Positions 1 through 8,220 of a DNA stretch of 64,000 nucleotides are shown here, piece by piece. The notes beneath the pieces are model-generated. The model worked only from the letters and a program-made list of their open reading frames with translations. It was not told the DNA's origin and ran no database searches. The position numbers and the translations under genes were made by a program. This DNA comes from Candidatus Cloacimonadota bacterium. GTDB lineage: Bacteria; Cloacimonadota; Cloacimonadia; Cloacimonadales; JAIOQZ01. Each line of letters starts with the position of its first letter. Position 1 is the first letter of the stretch. The DNA lies in assembly GCA_021108395.1 (NCBI GenBank), contig JAIOQZ010000032.1:124001-188000 (forward strand). The letters run 5' to 3'.

Positions 1-1
1 T

Positions 2-1066
2 TCAATTGACCTGCGGCTCCCACACCACTGCCGCCACGTTGTGCATGCCACTGCGAGTGCGGAACGCAATGCGGCCGCCGGAGCGCTCTGCAAGCGGTTC
101 CGGCAGTAAGGCAACCACCTTCACGCCATGCCTGCACAACCGGCGCAACCGTTCCCAGTCATCCTGGCTCGTTTTCAACCGTATTCCCCAGGGCGGATTG
201 GTGACCACCGTCATGCCAGGCTCTGTTTTGAAGGCGGCGAATGGCGCCTGCTGGAATTCCAGGCAATCGCCAATATCCAGCGCCGTAGCGTTGTGCCGGG
301 CTACTTCCACAGCCCCCGGGTCGATGTCGGCGGCCATGACGCGAAAAGGCGCGGGGTCGGGCGCTGGGAGTTCCGTCACTGCCTTGCGCCACAGATCGGG
401 GCGAAAGCAGGGCCACGACTGAAAAGCGAAACTGCGGTTGCGGTGCGGTGAAAGCCCCAGACGCATGGCGCAGGCTTCGAGCGGTATGGTACCCGACCCG
501 CAGAACGGATCGGCCAGCAGCGCGCCCGACTGGTGCCAGCCGGCCACCCGCAGCAGGGCGGCGGCGATTGTTTCACGCAGGGGTGCCTCACCGCGCCAGG
601 CGCTCCAGCCGCGTTTGTGCAGATGGTCGCCGCTGCTGTCGATGCTCACGCGCACAACGTCCTGCTGTAGGGTGACGATGACAAGCTGCTCTACAGTGCC
701 GCGTGGATTGTGCGGCACAACCTGGCGCACACGTTCGGCCACGGCCGTTTCGTGGTAAAGCGCCGAGCGATAGCAGTTCACACGCAAGCGAAGCTTCTGC
801 TGACCCAGGAACGGTGACCAGTCAATGGCGGCCAGGCCTTTTTGCAGATCACGGAATCCATGTGCGGGAAAGGAAGCAGCCTCGACGAGAAGGCGGCTGG
901 TGAGCCGCAGCCTCAGGTTCAACCGCATGAGGGTTGTGAGGTGGCCGGGGAACGCGAAGCCGCCAGGTTGGAGCCTCGCGTACGTCGTCCCAGCTTCGGC
1001 AAGCTCATCGTTGGCGAGGGATTCGATGCCCTTCTGTACAACGGCAAATAACTGAAACGGTTTCAC
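2..1066 (-). CDS. THUMP-domain rRNA/tRNA guanine-N2 methyltransferase (RlmL/TrmN type)
   Basis: 354-residue SAM-dependent RNA methyltransferase of the THUMP + UPF0020 family, which methylates guanine N2 in 23S rRNA or tRNA. Seen: an N-terminal THUMP-like region (about residues 5-150), then a Rossmann methyltransferase with the SAM-binding motif DPFCGSGTIP and the catalytic-loop motif TNPPWG. The frame stays open upstream to 1243, but I place the start at a GTG (1066) because GGAGG lies 7 nt before it and the family-like sequence (KPFQLFAVV) begins there. The length fits the RlmL N-domain/TrmN family, without the second RlmK domain of E. coli RlmKL. The exact target, 23S rRNA or tRNA, cannot be told from sequence. 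The gene is divergent from the hypothetical gene at 1231. Confidence 0.85.
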   Translation of the reverse strand: MKPFQLFAVVQKGIESLANDELAEAGTTYARLQPGGFAFPGHLTTLMRLNLRLRLTSRLLVEAASFPAHGFRDLQKGLAAIDWSPFLGQQKLRLRVNCYRSALYHETAVAERVRQVVPHNPRGTVEQLVIVTLQQDVVRVSIDSSGDHLHKRGWSAWRGEAPLRETIAAALLRVAGWHQSGALLADPFCGSGTIPLEACAMRLGLSPHRNRSFAFQSWPCFRPDLWRKAVTELPAPDPAPFRVMAADIDPGAVEVARHNATALDIGDCLEFQQAPFAAFKTEPGMTVVTNPPWGIRLKTSQDDWERLRRLCRHGVKVVALLPEPLAERSGGRIAFRTRSGMHNVAAVVWEPQVN

Positions 1067-1230
1067 TTGGCGGCCTCCATCACTGGCGGGCGCGACTGAA
1101 ATCTGAGAAAATGCTTGCGCGCCTGGCTCTGTGTGCGTTGTATCGTCAGATACTTTGGGGGAACTCGAACCCCCGATAACATCATTGAACCGGATTGAAA
1201 ACTTGTAAAGAGAATCACAAGGAAACACGT

Positions 1231-2091
1231 TTGTTTTTTTCACGAGAAAAGAATGCGTCCCCCGTCCCGTTCACAGCTATCATTGAGGCCAGGAGCGCAG
1301 TGCACCTTGTTTTGCCGGTTGCTCCCGATGAGGCCTACCGCGTTCTGGGGGCTGTTCGCAAGTGGCCGTCGCTGTTCAAAAAGATGCAGATCATCGGCAA
1401 CGAGTGGGATATGCCTTTGTACCGGTGTGTCGTTCTCGAGGGTGAGGCGTCTTGGGCGGTTTTCAACAGCCGAGTCAAGTGGGCGGACGACTCGCTGGTC
1501 ATCGACCTGAACCGTCAGCGGCCCAAGGCCTTGCCACCCTACCCGTCAAAGGCGGCCGTGGTGCGCATGGGCGAGGGCAGCAATCTTGACCTCGAACCAG
1601 CGCCCACCAGCGCCGGGCAACTGCTGCACGAACTGGCCCGTCTCACCGGCCTGCCATTCGACCGCACCGACCCTGTGGCGACGATGCCCGAACGTGCGCT
1701 CGAAACCGCCAGGCGACAACTGCGCCCCAGCGGCAAACACCACTTCATCATCCATGCCGGTCATAAGCCGCGCAAGAAACCTGTGTTGGCTGCGGCAAGA
1801 TTTCTGAAGCAATCTTTCTCCGCCGCCGTTTACATTTCCGGTACCCCGAGTTGGAAGCACGATATTCCCGATGTGCATTATGTGCGCCCTGCCAATCTGC
1901 TCGATTTGCTGGCGCTGGCCCGGGTGTGTGACGCCGCCGTGATGGGCGACAGCAGGCTCGGCTCGCTGCCGCGCAAGCTCGTGCCCTCCACTCTGGCGCT
2001 GTCGCAGGTATCGTCTGCCGACCTGAGTGATGCGGCGCAAAGCGCCAGGTTGCAACGGTCTTTGCAGGAAGCTATGAACCGAAAGGCGTGA
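1231..2091 (+). CDS. Hypothetical protein, GT-B (heptosyltransferase-like) fold suspected
   Basis: I do not recognise this 286-residue protein firmly. Its second half reads like the C-terminal lobe of family-9 glycosyltransferases: HHFIIHAGHKPRKKP resembles the region before the sugar-nucleotide site, and ARVCDAAVMGDSRLGSLPRKL resembles the ADLVIGNDSGPMHLA motif, but the catalytic signatures are degraded. No signal peptide is seen. Start: TTG at 1231 preceded by AAGGAA (7-nt spacing); a TTG at 1195 in the same frame is the alternative and would add 12 residues. It lies 40 nt before the TPR protein gene and may be the first gene of that envelope operon. It could be an inactive glycosyltransferase-like protein; function unknown. 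Confidence 0.6.
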   Translation: MFFSREKNASPVPFTAIIEARSAVHLVLPVAPDEAYRVLGAVRKWPSLFKKMQIIGNEWDMPLYRCVVLEGEASWAVFNSRVKWADDSLVIDLNRQRPKALPPYPSKAAVVRMGEGSNLDLEPAPTSAGQLLHELARLTGLPFDRTDPVATMPERALETARRQLRPSGKHHFIIHAGHKPRKKPVLAAARFLKQSFSAAVYISGTPSWKHDIPDVHYVRPANLLDLLALARVCDAAVMGDSRLGSLPRKLVPSTLALSQVSSADLSDAAQSARLQRSLQEAMNRKA

Positions 2092-2131
2092 TGCGGCGCG
2101 AGTCAAATACGAATAACGTAAAGGATAGCTC

Positions 2132-5017
2132 ATGAAGCAAGCCAGAATCGTCAGCGTGTTTCTCGCGCTGATCATTTTCGTCCAAATTGCCGCCACCGAG
2201 GTGGAGGACGTGGGCTACATCGCCTACCTCTACCGTCTGGGCGAGACGCGCACGGCGCTGCTCAAGATAGATGATTTCCTGCGCCAGTATCCCGACAGCC
2301 GGCTCACGCCAGACGTGCTTTTTCTGCGCGCCGGTATCGACTTGATGTCTGGCCGCTTCGAGCGCGCCAGGGATACCTATGCCGATCTGCTGCGCCGCCA
2401 CGACGACCCGGCGATGCGCGCCGAGGTGTTGCTGGGGCTGGCTCAGGCGCATTACTTTCTGGGCGAAACAGAGGCGGCCGAGTCGCGGCTGCGGCAATTC
2501 GTGCGCAACGACCCGGCGCACCCGCTGAACATCAGGGCCTGGTATTTTCTCGGCAAGCTCGCCCAGGACGCTGACGACCACGAAACCGCGCTCGAACACT
2601 TCGAGATTGCCGCTCGCTTTGGCGCCGACGGCGCCCTGATTGTGGCGCGGGTGGCATCGCTGGCGCAGCTCGGACGCTATGACGCCGCCGAGCGCGCCAT
2701 CACCGGGCTGTTCGACCAGGACGAAACACGCAGGGGCGAAGAAGCCCTGCTGCTCTATCACGACATCAACCAGCGCCGTGGCCGGGCCGAGCGGGTGCTG
2801 GGCTTCGAGCTTGACCGCGTCCCGCCGGCGTCCCCCTTCTTCGATGACTATATGCTGCTGCTGGGGCAGGCAAACTTCGAGATGGGCCGCTACGACGAGG
2901 CGTTGCGCCGCCTCGACAGCATCAGCGCGGCCAACGGACAGGCCGCCTATCTGCGCGGCTTGTGTTTACTGGCCCTCGACCGCACAGAGCAGGCGTCAGT
3001 CATCTTTCGCAGTCTCTACGAGGAATCGGAAGACGAGGCCATCGCCGTCAACAGCTTCTTCTACATGGCGCGGCTCACTGCTCGCTCCGATCCCGCAACC
3101 GGCAACGGCATGCTCGAAGGTTTCCTCGCTCAACACACCGGTCATTCGCTGGCCGGCGCGGCGGCCTATCAGCTTGGCATGAACCACTATGACGCCGAAG
3201 AATCCGGCCTTGCCGCGCAACGTTTTGAGCAGGCGCTGTCGCTCGAACTGGAGCCGGTGAATCGCGAGAAAGCCCGCTTTCTGCTGGCCGAGTCGCACTT
3301 TCTGGCAGGCAGCCAACAACAGGCCGAAATCGCTTTCCAGGATTACCTCGAACTTCACCCGTTGGGCCGCTTCGCCGATGAGGCGTTGTTCAAGCAGGGC
3401 GTGCTCGCTTTCGAGACAAAGCGCTATGACCGCGCCACCGAGCGTTTCGGGCGGCTGCTCGATGAGCACGCAGATTCGCCCAAGGCCGGCATGGCCGAAT
3501 TCTATCTCGGTGAAATCTCGTTTTTCGACGGCCGCTACACTTTCGCGTTGCAACATTACTACCGTGCCCTCGACGGCGAAACAGACATTGGCTACACCCA
3601 GGAACGCATTGCGCGCATCCACTTCCAGAATAAGGACTACCAGTCGGCGATCCAGGCTGTCAGCTCGATTCCGGTTTCACCGCGCTATAGCTTCGACAAA
3701 TTCCTTTTGACCGGTGACATATATTTTGCCATGAAGGAGTATGCTCAGGCGTTGAATGCCTATGAACAGGCCGAAAACATCAGCGAAAGCGCCGAGAGAC
3801 GCGAAGTTGTGCGCAGTCGCCTGGCCTGGGCCTATTACCAGCAGGGGCAGTACGATCGCGCTGCACAGATATACAGCGAACTGACCACATCGAGCAGCAC
3901 GCCGGAGACCTTCCTCATGCTCGCCGCACAGGCGGCGTTCAGCGCCGACGACTATCTCTCCGCCATTCAGTCGTATCGACAGTATGTGCAAACCTACAGC
4001 CAGTCCAGCGGCTACGAGCAAGCGTTGCTGGGCATGGCCGACAGCTATTACAACCTCGGCAGCTATGAAAAAGCCGTGGACTACTATCGCCCGCTCATTC
4101 GCCCGCAGACAAAGCCCGACATCCTCGACAACGCGCTCAACGGGCTTGTGTGGTCGGCGCGGCAGAGCGACGCGATTGACCTGCCTGGCGAAATTGACCG
4201 CCTGCTGGCGCAAGCGGGTAGTGGCAGTCTTGCGCCTTCGCTGTTGCTGCGCAAGGCAGTCTGGATGCTGGCTCAGAAGCGCTACGACGAGTCGGTGACG
4301 GTGTGCAACCGCATCACGCGGGATTACCCTGAATTTGAACGCTCTGCGCAAGTGTATAACCTGCTGGCGCAGTGCTATCGCGCTCAAGGGAAGCTGGGGT
4401 TGGCCGAGAGCGTATATGCCCAGATGGACCAGCGCGCCGGTGGAACCAATGTCGATGTCCTGTTCGATTGGGCGCAGGTGAAGCTGGCGGCTGCGGACAC
4501 GCTGGGCGCCATCGAGAAGCTGGAGACCGCCGCCGATCTTTCCCGTCAATCACGAGTGTGGCTGAAGCTGCTGCAAACCCAGCTCGCTGTCGGCGACGAG
4601 GATTTTATCGAGCGTTATCAGGCGTTCAGCCGGTTTGCCACCGAGCGTGAGATGGCCGAGGCACAGCTTTTGTGGGTGGACTGGCAGGTGCGGCGACAGC
4701 AGTTGGGCCTTGTGGATGCCGTGCTGACCACGCTGTTGCAGTCGCAGTGGAAGGACGTACGGGCGCGGGCGCAATACTGGACTGGCCGAGTACTCTTTGA
4801 GCGGGGGCGATATGAGGAAGCTGTGGCCGAACTGCTGCGCGTTCGCTATCTCTTTCCCGAATCCGCCGGCGCTCAACTTGTGGCAGAGTTCTATGCCTGT
4901 CTCGCCTGGATTGAACTTGGCGAACCCGATAAGGCGCGTGAACGCCTCGAGACGATACGCCCCGGGCTTTCGCCGATGCAAGTGCGAACGCTCGAACACA
5001 AGCTGGGGGGTGAATGA
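2132..5017 (+). CDS. Periplasmic tetratricopeptide-repeat protein
   Basis: 961 residues with an N-terminal signal peptide (hydrophobic segment about residues 5-22, processed near TEVEDVG) followed by TPR-like helical repeats almost to the C-terminus. Typical phrases include ALEHFEIAARFGADGALI, GRYDEALRRLDSI and YDRAAQIYSEL. Proteins of this build are periplasmic scaffolds, often paired with outer-membrane assemblies (YbgF/BamD-like helical solenoids); no enzymatic motif is seen. ATG at 2132 has AAGGA 8 nt upstream. The stop overlaps the start of the following barrel gene by 4 nt, so the two are almost certainly co-translated. I infer that it organises or docks onto that barrel. High confidence for the TPR call, low for the role. 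Confidence 0.85.
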   Translation: MKQARIVSVFLALIIFVQIAATEVEDVGYIAYLYRLGETRTALLKIDDFLRQYPDSRLTPDVLFLRAGIDLMSGRFERARDTYADLLRRHDDPAMRAEVLLGLAQAHYFLGETEAAESRLRQFVRNDPAHPLNIRAWYFLGKLAQDADDHETALEHFEIAARFGADGALIVARVASLAQLGRYDAAERAITGLFDQDETRRGEEALLLYHDINQRRGRAERVLGFELDRVPPASPFFDDYMLLLGQANFEMGRYDEALRRLDSISAANGQAAYLRGLCLLALDRTEQASVIFRSLYEESEDEAIAVNSFFYMARLTARSDPATGNGMLEGFLAQHTGHSLAGAAAYQLGMNHYDAEESGLAAQRFEQALSLELEPVNREKARFLLAESHFLAGSQQQAEIAFQDYLELHPLGRFADEALFKQGVLAFETKRYDRATERFGRLLDEHADSPKAGMAEFYLGEISFFDGRYTFALQHYYRALDGETDIGYTQERIARIHFQNKDYQSAIQAVSSIPVSPRYSFDKFLLTGDIYFAMKEYAQALNAYEQAENISESAERREVVRSRLAWAYYQQGQYDRAAQIYSELTTSSSTPETFLMLAAQAAFSADDYLSAIQSYRQYVQTYSQSSGYEQALLGMADSYYNLGSYEKAVDYYRPLIRPQTKPDILDNALNGLVWSARQSDAIDLPGEIDRLLAQAGSGSLAPSLLLRKAVWMLAQKRYDESVTVCNRITRDYPEFERSAQVYNLLAQCYRAQGKLGLAESVYAQMDQRAGGTNVDVLFDWAQVKLAAADTLGAIEKLETAADLSRQSRVWLKLLQTQLAVGDEDFIERYQAFSRFATEREMAEAQLLWVDWQVRRQQLGLVDAVLTTLLQSQWKDVRARAQYWTGRVLFERGRYEEAVAELLRVRYLFPESAGAQLVAEFYACLAWIELGEPDKARERLETIRPGLSPMQVRTLEHKLGGE

Positions 5018-6483
5018 TGATGCGAGGCTGCGTCTCCGCCCTCATCCTTCTGTGCTTCTCGCTCGCCCTGTCCGCCCAGTCCATCGATATACCCGAGGTG
5101 GTCGTGGCCGGCGAGAGCAGCCTGCGAGACACTCTTCGCACCCAGCAGAAGCAAGACCTCGAAGCCTTTTGGCGGGTGGCTGCTCCCGCACGTTTCGTCT
5201 ATCGCTATCAACCGCCGTTCGAGCTGTCGCCTGTTTCGTCAGACAGCGCCGCACACGAAGGCCTGGCGTCGCTCGAGGTTGGCTCACCCCTGCATGGCGC
5301 GCTGCTGCTGGCCTATGCCGACCGCGAACAGCCGCTGCTCAATTTCTGGGTGGATGCCCGCACAGACGAGCCAGAAGACAAGTGGAAGACAAACGCCATG
5401 CGCGTACGCTGGTGGGGCGATACCCCCACCACTGGACTGGAGGCAAAAGCCGCCTGGTCAACTCACAGCACGCCGCTGTCCGGCGCCACGCTCACATGGT
5501 GGACACTCGGCGCCTCTGTCGATGTGCTGCCTGGCCGCATGGTCGCGCCGCTCACCAGTTTGCGGCTGCGGGTGGCTGCGCATGATTTTCTCGAAGAGAC
5601 CAACGCCGGCGATCGTGGCTTTTCCGAACTGGACGTGGTGGCCGAGTCCGGCTTTGCCTGGCGGCAGTGGGCAGGCCGCTTCGATGTCGCCGCCCTGAAG
5701 AGCGCTGTATCGGCGCAGATGACCATCTGGCGCGATGACATCGCCCCGCTGGATCGGGTCGGCGTCTGGCTGGCCGGTGACAGTGAGCACATCTATGGCT
5801 CGGTGGCGTTCTTTCATCGCTTCGAGCTGGGCGACAGCTATCCGTGGATTGCCGCGGTGAATGTTTTCAATGACCCCGGCATGGGGCGGCGCGGACGCGA
5901 CACCGACCTGGCCGAACTGCCTACCCAGCACATAGATGGCGCAAAATTGCAGGTGAAGCGCCCCATTGATCTGAACGCCGTGTTCGAGTACAATACCTTT
6001 CTGCCGTTGAGCATGAGCTATCGTTTTGCCTGGCTGCAAGACGCTCCCACCTTCGTACGCGCCGCCGACAGCCTCTATGTACTCGTTCCGCTGGACGCCA
6101 CGCTGCACGAGGCGAACCTGGCGGCGAGCTACACGTACTCCTTCATGCGCATTGGCAACGAGCTTACCTGGCGTCTGGGTGAGCCGAAGGATGGCGGGCA
6201 CACGCCCTGGATTGTCGGCTGGGAAAACCGCTTCTCGTTGCGCGCCGAGCGCCAGCGGTGGAGTGGCGGCCTTCTGCTGAATTGGCTGGCCGACCGCCGC
6301 GACGAGGCAGGCCTCGCCCTCGATGACGTCGTGCTGGTTGACCTCGACGGCTTCTATAGCCTGTCCGCCAACCTGCGTCTGCGCGTCGCCATCACCAACC
6401 TGCTCGACGAATCATACCGTCCATACCCGCTTCTGCCTGCCCCAGGACTCGGCCTCAGCGCCGGTTTCGACTATAATTTCTAA
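5014..6483 (+). CDS. Outer-membrane beta-barrel protein resembling a plug-less TonB-dependent receptor
   Basis: 489 residues: signal peptide (about 1-21, ...LALSAQS), then a short segment IPEVVVAGESS that looks like a TonB-box start. The rest is alternating hydrophobic/aromatic strands typical of a barrel, ending in SAGFDYNF with a terminal Phe as expected for BAM substrates. The end resembles the last strands of TonB receptors (LRLRVAITNLLDESYRPYP). A normal receptor has about 600-1000 residues with a roughly 130-residue plug; no plug is seen here. Translationally coupled to the TPR protein (ATGATGATG overlapping its TGA) and 11 nt before the PASTA lipoprotein. Could be a ligand-specific porin or a structural barrel. 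Confidence 0.7.
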   Translation: MMMRGCVSALILLCFSLALSAQSIDIPEVVVAGESSLRDTLRTQQKQDLEAFWRVAAPARFVYRYQPPFELSPVSSDSAAHEGLASLEVGSPLHGALLLAYADREQPLLNFWVDARTDEPEDKWKTNAMRVRWWGDTPTTGLEAKAAWSTHSTPLSGATLTWWTLGASVDVLPGRMVAPLTSLRLRVAAHDFLEETNAGDRGFSELDVVAESGFAWRQWAGRFDVAALKSAVSAQMTIWRDDIAPLDRVGVWLAGDSEHIYGSVAFFHRFELGDSYPWIAAVNVFNDPGMGRRGRDTDLAELPTQHIDGAKLQVKRPIDLNAVFEYNTFLPLSMSYRFAWLQDAPTFVRAADSLYVLVPLDATLHEANLAASYTYSFMRIGNELTWRLGEPKDGGHTPWIVGWENRFSLRAERQRWSGGLLLNWLADRRDEAGLALDDVVLVDLDGFYSLSANLRLRVAITNLLDESYRPYPLLPAPGLGLSAGFDYNF

Positions 6484-6494
6484 CTGGAGGAACT

Positions 6495-7028
6495 ATGCGT
6501 CACGTTATTCTATTGCTGTTTGTGGCTCTATGTCTATTTGCGTGTAACCAGAAAGCGCCTGAAATCCAAGCGCCCCGGCCGTTCGGGATGCCCACTCTGG
6601 TCGATAAATCATTCGACGAAGCACAGGCGATATGCGGCGAATGGGGCATGACGCTTGCCGTTATGGAAGAGCGCTTCGATGGACAAAAGAGCGCGGCGAC
6701 GGTGATGAGCCAGTGGCCAAAGCCGGGTGACAACGCCACGACGAACACTGTGGCCGTGGTTGTGCTCAGCAAGCGCCCAGAGCGCGTACGCATCCCCAAC
6801 CTGCACAAACTGACCGTAGCGCAGGCTGAGGCCAGGCTACAGGCCGCCGGTTTACGCATGTTTCCCCGCATGACATATCGCTTTAACGGCAACATTGCCA
6901 AAGGCCGCATCCTCGACTTCAATCCAGGCCAGCAAGTGTATGCCGGCTCTGCGGTGGAGGTGATGGTGAGCAAAGGCCCCGCGCCCACCGGCGACAGCGG
7001 CGTGAACAGCCTGCGGCTGGGGGATTAG
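6495..7028 (+). CDS. PASTA-domain lipoprotein
   Basis: 177 residues. A lipoprotein signal peptide ends in LFAC with the lipidated Cys at residue 17. The mature part holds two PASTA-like repeats: residues about 33-93 (MPTLVDKSFDEAQAICGEWG ... VVVLSKRP) and about 97-163 (VRIPNLHKLTVAQAEARLQAA ... VMVSKGP). PASTA domains bind peptidoglycan-related ligands in kinases and PBPs, so a free PASTA lipoprotein may tether the outer membrane to the wall. GGAGG stands 6 nt before ATG. It is the third gene of the TPR - barrel - PASTA unit. The C-terminal tail (TGDSGVNSLRLGD) has no recognised function. Confidence 0.8.
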   Translation: MRHVILLLFVALCLFACNQKAPEIQAPRPFGMPTLVDKSFDEAQAICGEWGMTLAVMEERFDGQKSAATVMSQWPKPGDNATTNTVAVVVLSKRPERVRIPNLHKLTVAQAEARLQAAGLRMFPRMTYRFNGNIAKGRILDFNPGQQVYAGSAVEVMVSKGPAPTGDSGVNSLRLGD

Positions 7029-7106
7029 CGCTCAGCTGTCATAATAGTGGAGATAGACGGAGCATTAAAGAAATAGCAGTTTGTTTATATGATGTGTTGT
7101 GTGCTT

Positions 7107-8027
7107 CTAATTCTCACCAAAATAATCAGAATCTATGGTTTTTATATTGTATGTGCTTACAGTAGATAAGCCTACACTATAGTCAATCATCAAGTTGGTT
7201 AGACGCTCACCATCAATCAAGATAATTTTATACTCGACTTTTCCTATAAAATCATATACACTTTTTGGGAAACTAGAAGTTGTAATGAATATCCCCTTTT
7301 TTGCTTTTTTGGATGCAAGTGCTCCCGTGAAGTCGCGGATCTCTTTTACAGGAACAGTGTTTTCCCATCGTTTTGCTTGAAGATATATTACATCAAGACC
7401 CAGTTTGTCTTCATTAATAATCCCATCGATTCCTCCGTCCCCTGATTTTCCCATTGCTTGACCTGCCTCTTTTCTTGAACCTCCATAGCCCATTGCAATA
7501 AGTAAATCAATCACAAGTTGTTCAAAGAAATCGGGGGAACATGATTTGATAATACCGAGAAGTTCTTGAGATAGATCTGAATGAAGTTTTTGGTATGCAT
7601 ATTCAAGAGCTTCTTCGGGCGTTTGGTCTGTGTTAGTGTTAAGATGTTCAGTCTTTGGAGATGCGTTTGCATTCTTCTCATTATTAGGCGTTTGAAACTG
7701 AACAAAATCATCATAACGCGATGAAAGAAATTTGGAATTTATCTCAATTGGATTTTCAGACAACAATTGATGTCCTTCTTCGCTAATCTGGAAGTGAGCT
7801 CGTTTGATCGAAGTAATCAGACCTGCTTTTTTCATATAAGTTATAGCCCATCCAACACGATTTCGAAAAATGGACTGTTTGCCGCTTGGTAGAAGTTCTC
7901 TGATTTCACCATCACTTAAATGAAAGTGTCTCGCAAGAGAATCACGAGTTTCACTAAGGCTATGTACTTTGCTGTCCTCTAGAAGTTTTAAGAGCGGTAG
8001 CATTATTTCTTCATATTTTGGGATCAT
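7107..8027 (-). CDS. mrr: Mrr-type (type IV) modification-dependent restriction endonuclease
   Basis: 306 residues matching the full architecture of E. coli Mrr. The N-terminal winged-helix region (about 1-90) has the family phrase SGKQSIFRNRVGWA. The C-terminal PD-(D/E)xK nuclease domain (about 165-290) carries the variant catalytic set GDGGIDG (Asp201) ... LQAKRW (Gln217, Lys219). Mrr enzymes cleave methylated DNA and need no partner methylase; none is present here. Start ATG with GAGG 6 nt upstream. The gene is AT-rich (about 38% GC in a sampled 60-nt row, against about 58-60% in neighbouring native genes), stands alone and opposes its neighbours' direction, all signs of horizontal acquisition. 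It has its own promoter at 8063-8091. Confidence 0.92.
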   Translation of the reverse strand: MIPKYEEIMLPLLKLLEDSKVHSLSETRDSLARHFHLSDGEIRELLPSGKQSIFRNRVGWAITYMKKAGLITSIKRAHFQISEEGHQLLSENPIEINSKFLSSRYDDFVQFQTPNNEKNANASPKTEHLNTNTDQTPEEALEYAYQKLHSDLSQELLGIIKSCSPDFFEQLVIDLLIAMGYGGSRKEAGQAMGKSGDGGIDGIINEDKLGLDVIYLQAKRWENTVPVKEIRDFTGALASKKAKKGIFITTSSFPKSVYDFIGKVEYKIILIDGERLTNLMIDYSVGLSTVSTYNIKTIDSDYFGEN

Positions 8028-8062
8028 GATAACCTCAATTATACTTCCATTTTGATTTTGTA

Positions 8063-8091
8063 AATAAAGTGCTATCTTTGTAATTTGTCAA
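8063..8091 (-). promoter_or_regulatory. Candidate promoter of mrr
   Basis: Read on the minus strand: TTGACA (8091-8086), a 17-bp spacer, then TTTATT (8068-8063, 4 of 6 to TATAAT). The predicted transcript starts about 30 nt before the mrr ATG. The surrounding 8028-8220 is AT-rich and shows no other gene. Confidence 0.5.
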
Positions 8092-8220
8092 GTAAATACA
8101 CTTCTAATCATTAGAAAGTCAACACGCTTTGTTGGCTTATTAGGTTTGAGTTTCAGCCTAATGGTCCAATATCAAATATGCATCTAGCGTGTTACTAATG
8201 GCTTGCGTTATATTGCGCGC

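Noticed and set aside
1155-1176. tRNA T-arm-like sequence on the minus strand (GGGGG TTCGAGT TCCCC)
   Set aside because: No acceptor, D or anticodon arms can be drawn around it and no CCA follows; probably chance or an old tRNA remnant.
7107-8027. Complete restriction-modification system
   Set aside because: No methyltransferase or specificity gene is near; Mrr acts alone on modified DNA.
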